DNA of 26,486 bases from Paracoccaceae bacterium. Its GTDB lineage: Bacteria > Pseudomonadota > Alphaproteobacteria > Rhodobacterales > Rhodobacteraceae. Both the position numbers and the translations under genes were made by a program. The DNA is taken from NCBI GenBank assembly GCA_003565055.1, contig PXDM01000527.1, forward strand, positions 1-26,486. Reading direction: 5' to 3'. This document shows, piece after piece, positions 1 to 7,225 of this stretch (position 1 is its first letter; each line of letters starts with the position of its first letter). The notes beneath the pieces are model-generated. The model was not told where the DNA came from. It was given only the letters and a program-made list of their open reading frames with translations, and ran no database searches.

Positions 1-549
1 CGGCCCGGCGGTCAGGCGGGCTGCAATGGCCGAGAGGAGCTCCGCCGGTTCCGCCATGCGCCCCGGCCCGAATTCACCGCAAGCCATGGATCCATGTCCG
101 GGGCCGATGACGCTGATCCCGTCGGCGAGAAGCTGCGCCAGATTGCGCTGCGTGGCAGGATGGTCCCACATGCGCAGGTTCATCGCAGGCGCGATCATCA
201 CCGGCTTGTCGGTCGCCAGAAGCAAGGTCGTGGCGAGGTCATTCGCATGCCCGCCCGCCATCTTCGCCATCAGATCCGCCGTCGCAGGGGCGACGAGAAT
301 CAGGTCAGAGGCGCGCGAGAGCTGGATATGGCCCATCTCGGCCTCATCCTTGAGATCGAACAGATCCTGATAGACCTGCGCCCCAGCGATGGCGGCGACC
401 GAAAGCGGTGTCACGAATTCCGCGCCGCCGTGCGTCAGGACCGGGGTGACCTCTGCGCCTGCGCTGCGCAATTGCCGGATCAGGTCGAGACATTTATAGG
501 CCGCAATGCCGCCCCCGATGATCAGCGTGACGCGCGTTCCTGCCAGCAT
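1..549 (-). CDS. coaBC: Phosphopantothenoylcysteine decarboxylase / phosphopantothenate-cysteine ligase, N-terminal part
   Basis: CoaBC makes 4'-phosphopantetheine for coenzyme A: the C-terminal CoaB half joins cysteine to 4'-phosphopantothenate and the N-terminal FMN-dependent CoaC half decarboxylates the product. Only about 183 residues lie in the window, all from the CoaC half; the 3' end runs off the left edge. The translation begins MLAGTRVTLIIGGGIAAYK, the flavoprotein nucleotide-binding start. It then shows the active-site histidine in MGHIQLSR (about residue 74), the PAMN motif (about 120) and the ACGEFGPGRM substrate-clamp motif (about 157-166). The ATG at 549 follows a GGGGG stretch by about 9 bases; another ATG 7 bases upstream is out of frame. 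It is the third gene of an rpoH, chaN-like, coaBC series, 75 bases after the second. Identification is firm; the CoaB half is presumed but not visible. Confidence 0.95.
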   Translation of the reverse strand, partial: MLAGTRVTLIIGGGIAAYKCLDLIRQLRSAGAEVTPVLTHGGAEFVTPLSVAAIAGAQVYQDLFDLKDEAEMGHIQLSRASDLILVAPATADLMAKMAGGHANDLATTLLLATDKPVMIAPAMNLRMWDHPATQRNLAQLLADGISVIGPGHGSMACGEFGPGRMAEPAELLSAIAARLTAGP

Positions 550-624
550 GGACCCATTCCCCCGGAGTGTCGTTTTGCCAATGCTTACGCGCTCATGCGT
601 CAAAGCGGAAGCCCCGAGCGCGGG

Positions 625-1425
625 TTAGCGCAAGGCCGCGCAAGGGTCGGGGCGGGGATGCGGGTCGGTCACGAGCCAGAGATCGAACGGCGCGGCCTCT
701 GCCTCGGGCGGCGCTTCGAATTGGGCGATGGCGAGTTGGCTGAGCGTGGGTGCGGCGCGCGCCAAAGCGGCGGGCGCCCCCCAGTCGCGTCTCGCATGGC
801 CCGTGCCGGTGATAACGACGACCGGGCCGCCTGTCGCCTCATGGGCGCGCAAAGCTGCGTCCGCGAGCATTGCATCGCGCAGGCGCTGAATATCGACCAT
901 TGCAGGCAAGATCTCGGGCGGCATCGCATCACAATGCGCGGTGGCTTGCAGCGCCTCGCGCGCCTCTTGTTGGTCGGCGGGCAAGGGGTCAGCCAGGCCG
1001 AAACGCGCCGCATCGCCCGCAAATGCCTCGGGCAATGTCTGCGACATCGCAGCGCGCGCAGCCTCGCGCGGCAAGGCAGCCCCGAAGATCTGTGTGTCAG
1101 GTGCTGCCGCGAAGAGCGGATAATACATGGCGAAATCCGGCCATCCGGAGGCATCCCAGTCAAGACTGTCGCGCAGGCTTGCTTCATCGGGCAGGGGGTG
1201 CGCGATGCTTTCGGCCTGCGCGTCGGTCAGCATCTCGAAGACCAATGCGGCGGGTTGGATCGTTCGGATCGCGCGTTCCTGGTTGAGATGGTGCTCGGGG
1301 TTGTCATGCACTTCGCCGAGAAACACCACGTCAGCCTGTGGCAGAGTGTCAAGGTCACCCGCGCCAATCTCGGCGGCTGCCACCGGACAAGCCAGCGCAA
1401 TGGCGAGCACAAACGCAACTCTCAT
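625..1425 (-). CDS. ChaN-like haem-binding family protein (DUF399)
   Basis: This is a 266-residue exported protein of the ChaN/DUF399 family, whose characterised members are lipoproteins that bind haem and are linked to iron uptake. The hallmark FLGEVHDNPEHH lies at about residues 35-46, and a second conserved stretch, VVITGTGHARRDWG, at about 203-216. The N-terminus is a signal peptide of about 18 residues ending near PVAAAEIG. A cysteine at residue 13 in ALAC could be a weak lipobox, but with alanine at -3 I would not call it a lipoprotein. Its ATG overlaps the rpoH stop by four bases (ATGA, 1422-1425) and has no clear Shine-Dalgarno, so translation is probably coupled to rpoH. Family membership is clear; haem binding is inferred from the family. 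Confidence 0.85.
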   Translation of the reverse strand: MRVAFVLAIALACPVAAAEIGAGDLDTLPQADVVFLGEVHDNPEHHLNQERAIRTIQPAALVFEMLTDAQAESIAHPLPDEASLRDSLDWDASGWPDFAMYYPLFAAAPDTQIFGAALPREAARAAMSQTLPEAFAGDAARFGLADPLPADQQEAREALQATAHCDAMPPEILPAMVDIQRLRDAMLADAALRAHEATGGPVVVITGTGHARRDWGAPAALARAAPTLSQLAIAQFEAPPEAEAAPFDLWLVTDPHPRPDPCAALR

Positions 1426-2300
1426 GCGAGGAAGTGACGCACTTCTTTCGACTGGCTCTCCAGGATACGCCGCATTTTCTGAAACGCCGCAGCTTCGACC
1501 TGGCGGATGCGCTCTTTTGACAGGCCAAGCTCTTCTCCGAGCGATTCAAGCGTGCGTGGGTCTTCACGCAGCTTGCGCTCGCGGACAATGAATTGCTCGC
1601 GCTCCGACAGGCTCTGCATGGCAGAGACCAGCCAGCCGCGCAGCTTCCCAGTATCATGCGCATGCTCGATCGACGCCTCGGCCTGCTGGCCTTCATCTTT
1701 GAGCACGTCAATCCATTCGCGCCCATCATCCTCGCTCGATTGCATCGCATTGAGCGAGAAATCCGAGCCCGCAAGCCGCCCGCTCATCATCTCAACATCA
1801 TTAAGCGACACACCCACTTCATGCGCGATCAATTCACGAAGCTGATGGCCGTCCAACTCCTCACCGCGCGCCATTGCTTCGCGCTCGAATTTCGCCTGAA
1901 CGCGGCGCAGATTGAAAAACAGGGTTTTCTGGCTGGAGGTCGAACCCGTGCGCACCATCGACCAGTTGCGCATGACGTAATCCTGAATGCTCGCGCGGAT
2001 CCACCACACAGCATAGGTCGAGAAACGCACACCGCGATCCGGATCGAACTTCTCGGCGGCCTTCATCAGCCCAAGCCCGGCCTCCTGAATGAGATCGTTC
2101 ATCGGGGCGCCATAGCGGCGGAACTTTCCGGCCATCGAAATCGCGAGACGCATATAGGCTGTGATCAACCGATGCAGCGCTGCTTCATCCCTGTGATCGC
2201 GCCAGGCGCGGGCAAGCTGCAACTCCGTTTCTGCATCAAGCAATTCCGCCTTCATCGCTTGGCGTGACATGCGGCGGTCGTCCGAAAAGTCGAGTGCCAT
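1422..2300 (-). CDS. rpoH: RNA polymerase sigma factor of the RpoH (sigma-32) family, RpoH2-like
   Basis: This is an alternative sigma factor directing RNA polymerase to heat-shock or oxidative-stress promoters. From the upstream of two adjacent ATGs it has 293 residues. Region 2 includes YGAPMNDLIQEAGLGLMKA (about 64-82) and FSTYAVWWIRASIQDYVMR (about 94-112). The RpoH box QKTLFFNLR follows at about 125-133, and a region 4 helix-turn-helix, LGEELGLSKERIRQVE, sits near the C-terminus. The RpoH box separates it from RpoD and RpoS. I use the ATG at 2300 because the GGGGG Shine-Dalgarno is 5 bases before it and only 2 before the ATG at 2303. From memory, RpoHII of Rhodobacter has the same rpoH/ChaN-like/coaBC neighbourhood, which suggests a singlet-oxygen or oxidative-stress sigma factor; this is inference. 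It is divergent from comM. Confidence 0.93.
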   Translation of the reverse strand: MALDFSDDRRMSRQAMKAELLDAETELQLARAWRDHRDEAALHRLITAYMRLAISMAGKFRRYGAPMNDLIQEAGLGLMKAAEKFDPDRGVRFSTYAVWWIRASIQDYVMRNWSMVRTGSTSSQKTLFFNLRRVQAKFEREAMARGEELDGHQLRELIAHEVGVSLNDVEMMSGRLAGSDFSLNAMQSSEDDGREWIDVLKDEGQQAEASIEHAHDTGKLRGWLVSAMQSLSEREQFIVRERKLREDPRTLESLGEELGLSKERIRQVEAAAFQKMRRILESQSKEVRHFLA

Positions 2301-2465
2301 CATTTCCCCCTGCAGTTATCTGCATATCATTACGCGTCAAAACAGGATTTGGTTCACACGTAACCCAAATTAAGTAAGCATAGTTTCGCCATAAGCCCGT
2401 TTTTCTGTTAACGTTTTCGTAATCAGTCCCGCATAAGTCTTAATTTTCGATGAACGGGGGTGGAT
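2301..2465. promoter_or_regulatory. Divergent rpoH / comM intergenic control region
   Basis: This 165-base, AT-rich stretch must hold the promoters for rpoH (leftward) and comM (rightward). On the rpoH strand, GAACC at 2351-2355 and CGTAA at 2330-2334 are separated by 16 bases, a layout resembling ECF-sigma promoters. A TTGAC overlapping that spacer offers an alternative -35. On the plus strand, TTAA-N7-GTAA at 2408-2422 resembles a degenerate CtrA box. None of these is strong enough to name the regulator. Confidence 0.35.
2311..2324 (-). promoter_or_regulatory. Small inverted repeat just upstream of the rpoH ribosome binding site
   Basis: TGCAG-TTAT-CTGCA is a perfect 5-4-5 inverted repeat. 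In the rpoH transcript it would form a 5-bp hairpin ending next to the GGGGG Shine-Dalgarno (2306-2310). It could be an operator half-site pair or an mRNA element affecting ribosome access. Short perfect repeats also occur by chance. Confidence 0.3.
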
Positions 2466-3989
2466 ATGGTGGCGCGCGCCCTGACTGTGGCGTTTGAAGG
2501 GATCGAGGCGCGGCTCGTGGAAGTTCAATGCGCCCTCTCGCCCGGATTGCCGTCATTTCAGATCGTTGGTCTGCCCGACAAGGCCGTGTCCGAGGCGCGT
2601 GAACGCGTGCGCGCGGCACTCTCGTCGATGTCGGTCGCGCTGCCCTCCAAGCGGATCACCATCAACCTCTCCCCTGCGGATATGCCCAAGGAAGGGTCGC
2701 ATTTCGATCTGCCGATTGCGATGGCCCTGCTCGCGGCGCTGGAGATCATCCCGGCAGAAGAAGTCGGCGATACTGTGGCGCTGGGGGAATTGTCGCTCGA
2801 CGGGGCATTGGTCGGTGTGTCCGGGGCCTTGCCCGCCGCGATGACGGCGGCCGAAGGCGGGCACACCCTGTTCTGCCCTGCCGCCAGCGGGGCCGAAGCC
2901 GCCTGGGTCGATGCGACCCGCGTCTTTGCGCCCGCAACGCTTGCGCAAGTGATCCGCCATTATTCCGGCCAGTCCCCGCTCACGCCAGCCCAACCCGGCG
3001 AGGTAACGCGCGACGAAAGCCCGCGCGATCTGTTTGACGTCAAGGGGCAGGAGCGGGCCAAACGTGCGCTGGAAATCGCAGCGGCAGGGCGGCATCACAT
3101 GCTGATGGTGGGCACGCCGGGGTCGGGCAAGTCGATGCTCGCGGCGCGGCTGCCGGGGATCTTGCCGGAACTCAGCGCTGTGGAGGCGCTTGAGACCTCG
3201 ATGATCCATTCGATTTCCGGGCTTTTGACGCAAGGCGGCATCTCGCGCAGCCGCCCGTTTCGCGAGCCGCATCACACGGCCTCGGTCGCGGCGATTGTGG
3301 GGGGGGGCAAGGGGGCGAAACCGGGCGAGATCTCGCTTGCGCATAATGGTGTGCTGTTTCTGGATGAATTGCCCGAATTTCCGCGCATGGTGCTGGAAAC
3401 CCTGCGCCAGCCGATTGAAACCGGGGAAGTCGTGGTCGCACGGGCCAATGCGCATATTCGCTACCCCTGCCGCTTCTTGCTGATTGCGGCGGCCAATCCC
3501 TGCAAATGCGGCTATCTCTCGGAACCTGCCCGCGCCTGCGCCCGCGCGCCGGGCTGTGGCGAAGATTACTTGGGGCGCATTTCCGGTCCCTTGATGGATC
3601 GGTTTGATCTGCGGATCGACGTGCCCCCGGTGGCGTTCAGTGACCTCGACCTGCCGCCTTCGGGCGACAGCTCCGCCATTGTTGCAGCACGGGTGGCGCA
3701 GGCGCGGGAACGGCAGATCCAGCGCTACGCCGGTTATGACGGGCTGCGCGTCAATGCCGATGCCGAGGGTGCGCTGCTCGAAGAGATCGCACGCCCCGAC
3801 GCAGAGGGCCGCGCGCTTTTGACGCGCGCAGCAGAACGCTTCGGGCTTACAGCGCGGGGCTACCATCGCCTGCTCAGGGTCGCGCGCACGATTGCGGATC
3901 TGGCGGGCGCGCCAGAGGTGCGCGCGCCGCATATGGCGGAAGCGATCAGTTACCGCCTGATGGGGATGCCGGAATCCGTGTCCGGATGA
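2466..3989 (+). CDS. comM: YifB/ComM family Mg-chelatase-like AAA+ ATPase
   Basis: This 507-residue AAA+ ATPase belongs to the YifB/ComM family; ComM of naturally transforming bacteria is a hexameric helicase that drives branch migration of incoming DNA. It opens with the ChlI-like domain (MVARALTVAFEG, then PSFQIVGLPDKAV). It follows with Walker A GTPGSGKS at about 216-223, Walker B VLFLDELPEF at about 296-305 and the cysteine-rich segment NPCKCGY...CARAPGCGEDY typical of the family. I choose the ATG at 2466, five bases after GGGGG; a GTG at 2460 is in frame but lies inside that ribosome site. Its last 44 bases overlap the convergent hydrolase gene. A nine-base G run at 3299-3307 lies in the coding frame. 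Family assignment is firm; whether this organism takes up DNA cannot be seen here. Confidence 0.94.
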   Translation: MVARALTVAFEGIEARLVEVQCALSPGLPSFQIVGLPDKAVSEARERVRAALSSMSVALPSKRITINLSPADMPKEGSHFDLPIAMALLAALEIIPAEEVGDTVALGELSLDGALVGVSGALPAAMTAAEGGHTLFCPAASGAEAAWVDATRVFAPATLAQVIRHYSGQSPLTPAQPGEVTRDESPRDLFDVKGQERAKRALEIAAAGRHHMLMVGTPGSGKSMLAARLPGILPELSAVEALETSMIHSISGLLTQGGISRSRPFREPHHTASVAAIVGGGKGAKPGEISLAHNGVLFLDELPEFPRMVLETLRQPIETGEVVVARANAHIRYPCRFLLIAAANPCKCGYLSEPARACARAPGCGEDYLGRISGPLMDRFDLRIDVPPVAFSDLDLPPSGDSSAIVAARVAQARERQIQRYAGYDGLRVNADAEGALLEEIARPDAEGRALLTRAAERFGLTARGYHRLLRVARTIADLAGAPEVRAPHMAEAISYRLMGMPESVSG

Positions 3990-4863
3990 AACTGGCCGTA
4001 TCATTGAGCGCCTTGCGGGCCTCAGGCAGCCAGCCATGGAAGAATTGCCAGACATGGGGCAGGTTGCCCCACTCCTGCAGCTCGACCTCGGCCCCGAAGT
4101 GGCGCAGATGCGCGACCATGCGGCGCGCATCGTCACGCAGGATCTCGGTGCGCGCGGCCTGAATGAGCGTGGGCGGCGCGCCTTTGAACTGCGCGAACAA
4201 GGGCGAGATGCGCGGGTCCGCCGGATCGGCGCCATCGAGCACGCGCAGACGCAGTTGTTCCAACCGCTGTGGGGGCAGGAGCAACTCAGTCTTCGCATTC
4301 TCGCGGATCGACGCGCCGCTATAGGTCAGATCGGTGAACGGCGAGAAGGCAAACACGCAGCCGGGGCGGGGCAGGTCCTGTGTGCACAAATGGCCCAGAA
4401 GCGCCAGCGCCAGACCGCCACCTGCCGAATCCCCCCCAAGCGCGATGCGCGCGGGGTCATAGCCGCGCGCGATGAGCGTGCGCCAGAGCGCCACGGCATC
4501 GTCGAAGGCCGCGGGGAATGGGTGTTCGGGGGCAAGGCGGTAATCGGGCAACAGACAGGGCATGCCGCTCTTGCGCGCCAGATAGCGCCCGAGCGCCGCA
4601 TGGGTGCGGGGGTTGCCCATCACATAGCCGCCACCGTGAAAATACAGGATGAAAGGCTCGTCATTGCTGGGCTCTTGGGTCCAGAGCGCCGGGATATCGC
4701 CCAGCGTGTCGGGCACGAAGCTGCGATAGGGGCGCCCGCGCGCATTGAGCCATGCGCCGCGCTCGAACCATTTGCGCGCGGCAATGCTGTCGGGCTGACG
4801 GCCCAGCGACCGGCGCGCGATATGGCGCAGGAAAACGCGCATGACTTTCAGCTGCCAGCTCAT
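3946..4863 (-). CDS. Alpha/beta hydrolase of the hormone-sensitive-lipase (HSL) esterase family
   Basis: This is a 305-residue carboxylesterase-type hydrolase. The HSL-family oxyanion motif HGGG is at about 76-79 and the nucleophile elbow GDSAGGG at 144-150, giving catalytic Ser146. The acid is probably an Asp in the ILRDD stretch (about 241-245) and the histidine is His270 in NLPHVWQFF. No signal peptide is apparent, so it is probably cytoplasmic. Its ATG overlaps the gshB stop by four bases (ATGA, 4860-4863), so the two are translationally coupled. The 3' end overlaps the end of comM on the other strand by 44 bases. The physiological substrate is unknown; the family acts on short acyl esters and lactones. 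The gshB link suggests, without proving, a thioester- or glutathione-adduct-related role. Confidence 0.88.
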   Translation of the reverse strand: MSWQLKVMRVFLRHIARRSLGRQPDSIAARKWFERGAWLNARGRPYRSFVPDTLGDIPALWTQEPSNDEPFILYFHGGGYVMGNPRTHAALGRYLARKSGMPCLLPDYRLAPEHPFPAAFDDAVALWRTLIARGYDPARIALGGDSAGGGLALALLGHLCTQDLPRPGCVFAFSPFTDLTYSGASIRENAKTELLLPPQRLEQLRLRVLDGADPADPRISPLFAQFKGAPPTLIQAARTEILRDDARRMVAHLRHFGAEVELQEWGNLPHVWQFFHGWLPEARKALNDTASFIRTRIPASPSGGN

Positions 4864-5801
4864 GCGCGTCGTGCCTCGATCGCCTCCCAGATCAGCGCCG
4901 CGCCATTGGTTCCGTCGAACCGCTCCAACTCCTGCAAGCCCGTGGGTGAGGTCACGTTGATCTCGGTGAGGTAGTCGCCGATGACGTCGATGCCGACGAA
5001 AATCTGGCCCTTTTCGCGCAAAAGCGGGCCGATGGCGGCGCAGATCTCCTGATCGCGCTCGGTGAGGGCGACAGGCTCCGGACGTCCGCCGACATGCATG
5101 TTGGAACGTGTCTCCCCCGCGGCGGGGACGCGGTTGATCGCGCCGATGGGGGTGCCATCAACGAGGATGATCCGCTTGTCGCCCTTGCTCACTGCAGGCA
5201 GGAATTTCTGCACGATCAGCGGTTCACGATTGATGCCGGTGAACAGTTCATGCAGGGACGCGAGATTGGGGTCATTCGGGTCCAGCCGGAAAACACCCGC
5301 GCCGCCATTGCCGTAAAGTGGCTTGAGGATGACATCGCCATGTTCGGCCTTGAAATCGCGGATCGTCGCAAGATCGCGGGCGATCATCGTGGGCGGCGTC
5401 AGGTCCGGAAAACGCAGCACAAGGAGCTTTTCGGGATAATTGCGCACCCAGAACGGGTCATTCACGACCAGCGTTTGCGGGTGGATCATGTCGAGCAGAT
5501 GCGTCGTCGTGATATATCCCATGTCGAAGGGCGGGTCTTGGCGCAGCCAGACGACATCGACCCCGGCGAGATCGAGCGTTTCCTCCGGCCCGAAAGTGAC
5601 ATGCGCGCCCTTGACCTGTTGCAATGTGACCGCGCGGGCCTGCGCCGTGATGCGCCCTTCGCGATAGGCAAGCTTGTCGGGCGTGTAGACATAGATGGTG
5701 TGACCGCGCGTCTGTCCCTCAAACGCGATGCGGAAACTGCTATCGGCGAAGATGTCGACGGACTCGATCGGGTCCATCTGGAAAGCTACGCGCAGGGCCA
5801 T
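4860..5801 (-). CDS. gshB: Glutathione synthetase
   Basis: GshB is the ATP-grasp ligase joining gamma-glutamylcysteine to glycine, the last step of glutathione synthesis in the cytoplasm. The 313-residue length is normal for the bacterial type. The N-terminus MALRVAFQMDPIESVDI is characteristic. RQDPPFD lies at 88-94, the ATP-grasp lysine and glycine-rich loop KPLYGNGGAGVFR at 160-172, and the C-terminal metal and substrate segment INVTSPTGLQE at 281-291. The start at 5801 has a GAGGA ribosome site 5 bases upstream. It lies 83 bases after yraN and is coupled to the downstream hydrolase by an ATGA overlap. The order rsmI, yraN, gshB opposite an LpoA-like gene suggests one operon. Confidence 0.96.
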   Translation of the reverse strand: MALRVAFQMDPIESVDIFADSSFRIAFEGQTRGHTIYVYTPDKLAYREGRITAQARAVTLQQVKGAHVTFGPEETLDLAGVDVVWLRQDPPFDMGYITTTHLLDMIHPQTLVVNDPFWVRNYPEKLLVLRFPDLTPPTMIARDLATIRDFKAEHGDVILKPLYGNGGAGVFRLDPNDPNLASLHELFTGINREPLIVQKFLPAVSKGDKRIILVDGTPIGAINRVPAAGETRSNMHVGGRPEPVALTERDQEICAAIGPLLREKGQIFVGIDVIGDYLTEINVTSPTGLQELERFDGTNGAALIWEAIEARRA

Positions 5802-5884
5802 TCTGTCCTCATGTCATTGGCGCACAGATCGCGCCTGTGCCGACCCTTGATGACGGATGCGCGCGGCGCTTGCAATGGGCGCGC

Positions 5885-6238
5885 TCAGGGGACGAGCGCG
5901 TTCTCCATGACCGAGACCTGACCATGCGCATCAACCAGCGCGACATCGAAGCGCGTCTCGGTCAGCTGGCCCATGGGCATGCGTCCCAGATATTCCGTCG
6001 CTGTTGCCATGATCCGACGGATTTGCGGTGGCGTAAGCCGTGCGAGAGCCGCTTCAAAGCTTCGGCTTTTCTTGACCTCGACGAAGATGACAGTGGCGTC
6101 TTTGCTCAGGACCAGATCAATTTCGCCGCGCAGACCGCGAAACCGCTGCGCAAGAATCTCATAGCCCTGATCCAGATAGCCGCGCAGGACATTCGTTTCG
6201 GCGGCCAATCCGGCATGATAGTTCCGTTGCTGTTTCAT
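5885..6238 (-). CDS. yraN: YraN family protein (UPF0102), predicted nuclease-fold
   Basis: This 117-residue protein belongs to the YraN/UPF0102 family. It has the restriction-endonuclease-like core signature: RGEIDLV (about residues 37-43), then VIFVEVKKS (about 50-58). The Glu, Asp and EVK residues match a metal-binding nuclease site. No cellular role is established for the family. Its ATG overlaps the rsmI stop by four bases (6235-6238), so the two are coupled. Placement between rsmI and gshB, beside an LpoA-like gene on the other strand, resembles the yraL-yraM-yraN cluster of enterobacteria. Family confidence is high, function unknown. Confidence 0.9.
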   Translation of the reverse strand: MKQQRNYHAGLAAETNVLRGYLDQGYEILAQRFRGLRGEIDLVLSKDATVIFVEVKKSRSFEAALARLTPPQIRRIMATATEYLGRMPMGQLTETRFDVALVDAHGQVSVMENALVP

Positions 6239-7122
6239 TCCGCTTTCTCCTTGGCGAGCGCCGCCTGATAGACCTGTCTGCGCGGCAGGCCGAGGGATTG
6301 CGAGACATGCGCGACCGCCTCTTTCAACCGCATCTCGTCCAGTGCCTCGGTCAGCGCTGCATCGAGGGTCTGCGCATCGGCAACTCTGTCCTTGCCACGG
6401 TCCACCAGTAGCACGATTTCCCCTTTCAAGCTCCGCGCGCGCAAGGCATCAGCCAGTGCGCCCAACGGCATACGCAGCACTTCTTCATGTTTCTTGGTCA
6501 ATTCCCGACACAGCGCTGCCTCACGATCCGCACCCAGACCGTCGCACAAAGCCTCTAACAGTTGGTTAATGCGTTTGGGCGATTCATAGAAAATCAGTGT
6601 CGCGGGGATTGTCGCGGCCTCGGCGATGAATTTGCGCCGCGCGCTGGCCTGTGGGGGCGCAAAGCCCAGAAAGCAGAAGCGGTCACTGGGCAGCCCTGCC
6701 ACAGTCAGCGCCGCGAGCGCCGCCGATGGTCCGGGGGCCGCGTGGAGATCGAACCCGCCTGCGATGACCGCGCGCGCCAGTTGGAAGCCCGGATCGGCCA
6801 CGAGTGGCGTGCCTGCCTCGGAAGCATAGACGACGCTCTTGCCCGCTTCCAGCGCCGACAGGATCACTGGCCGCATCTTGGCCCCGTTGTGATCGTGATA
6901 GGCCAGCACCCGACGGCCGCGCAGCGGAATGGCATGGATTTCCATCAGGTGGCGCAGGCTGCGCGTGTCTTCGGCCACCAGCATGTCAGCCCCGGCCAAA
7001 AGATCAAGGGCGCGCAGAGTGATGTCGCGCGCAGTGCCAATCGGGGTCGCGATCAGATGCAGCCCCGGCGGCGTTGCGCGGGAGGGCGGGCTGGTCTGGG
7101 CATCATCGGGCATGTCTGGCAT
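6235..7122 (-). CDS. rsmI: 16S rRNA (cytidine(1402)-2'-O)-methyltransferase
   Basis: RsmI adds the 2'-O-methyl group to C1402 in the ribosomal P-site using S-adenosylmethionine. The family motifs are present in order: LHLIATPIGTARDIT near the N-terminus, AEDTRSLRHLM, AYHDHNGA, the SAM-loop YASEAGTPLVADPGF and FYESPKRI. The C-terminal HTH-like tail is also present. The start is uncertain: ATG at 7122 (MPDMPDD), ATG at 7113 and GTG at 7146 are all in frame, and none has a good ribosome site. The conserved part begins about 18 residues later, so either short start is reasonable. It is first in the leftward operon with yraN and gshB and is divergent from the LpoA-like gene. Confidence 0.94.
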   Translation of the reverse strand: MPDMPDDAQTSPPSRATPPGLHLIATPIGTARDITLRALDLLAGADMLVAEDTRSLRHLMEIHAIPLRGRRVLAYHDHNGAKMRPVILSALEAGKSVVYASEAGTPLVADPGFQLARAVIAGGFDLHAAPGPSAALAALTVAGLPSDRFCFLGFAPPQASARRKFIAEAATIPATLIFYESPKRINQLLEALCDGLGADREAALCRELTKKHEEVLRMPLGALADALRARSLKGEIVLLVDRGKDRVADAQTLDAALTEALDEMRLKEAVAHVSQSLGLPRRQVYQAALAKEKAE

Positions 7123-7225
7123 CAAGCTTTGGATAAGGGAAAACACAGACCAGCGTTTACTTCGCGGGCCTGCTTCCTTACTGTGTCGTCTGGGATCATC
7201 TGATGCAAGGCAGGAGTGAAGGTGT

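Noticed and set aside
94..1437. 447-codon plus-strand frame opposite coaBC and the ChaN-like gene
   Set aside because: Both minus-strand proteins are clearly recognisable; this is their antisense.
2408..2422. TTAA-N7-GTAA as a CtrA site for comM
   Set aside because: One half-site is imperfect and the region is AT-rich, so chance is likely; it is mentioned only within the intergenic entry.
2553..4298. 581-codon open frame on the minus strand opposite comM
   Set aside because: It covers comM and part of the hydrolase gene and gives a low-complexity basic protein with no recognisable family.
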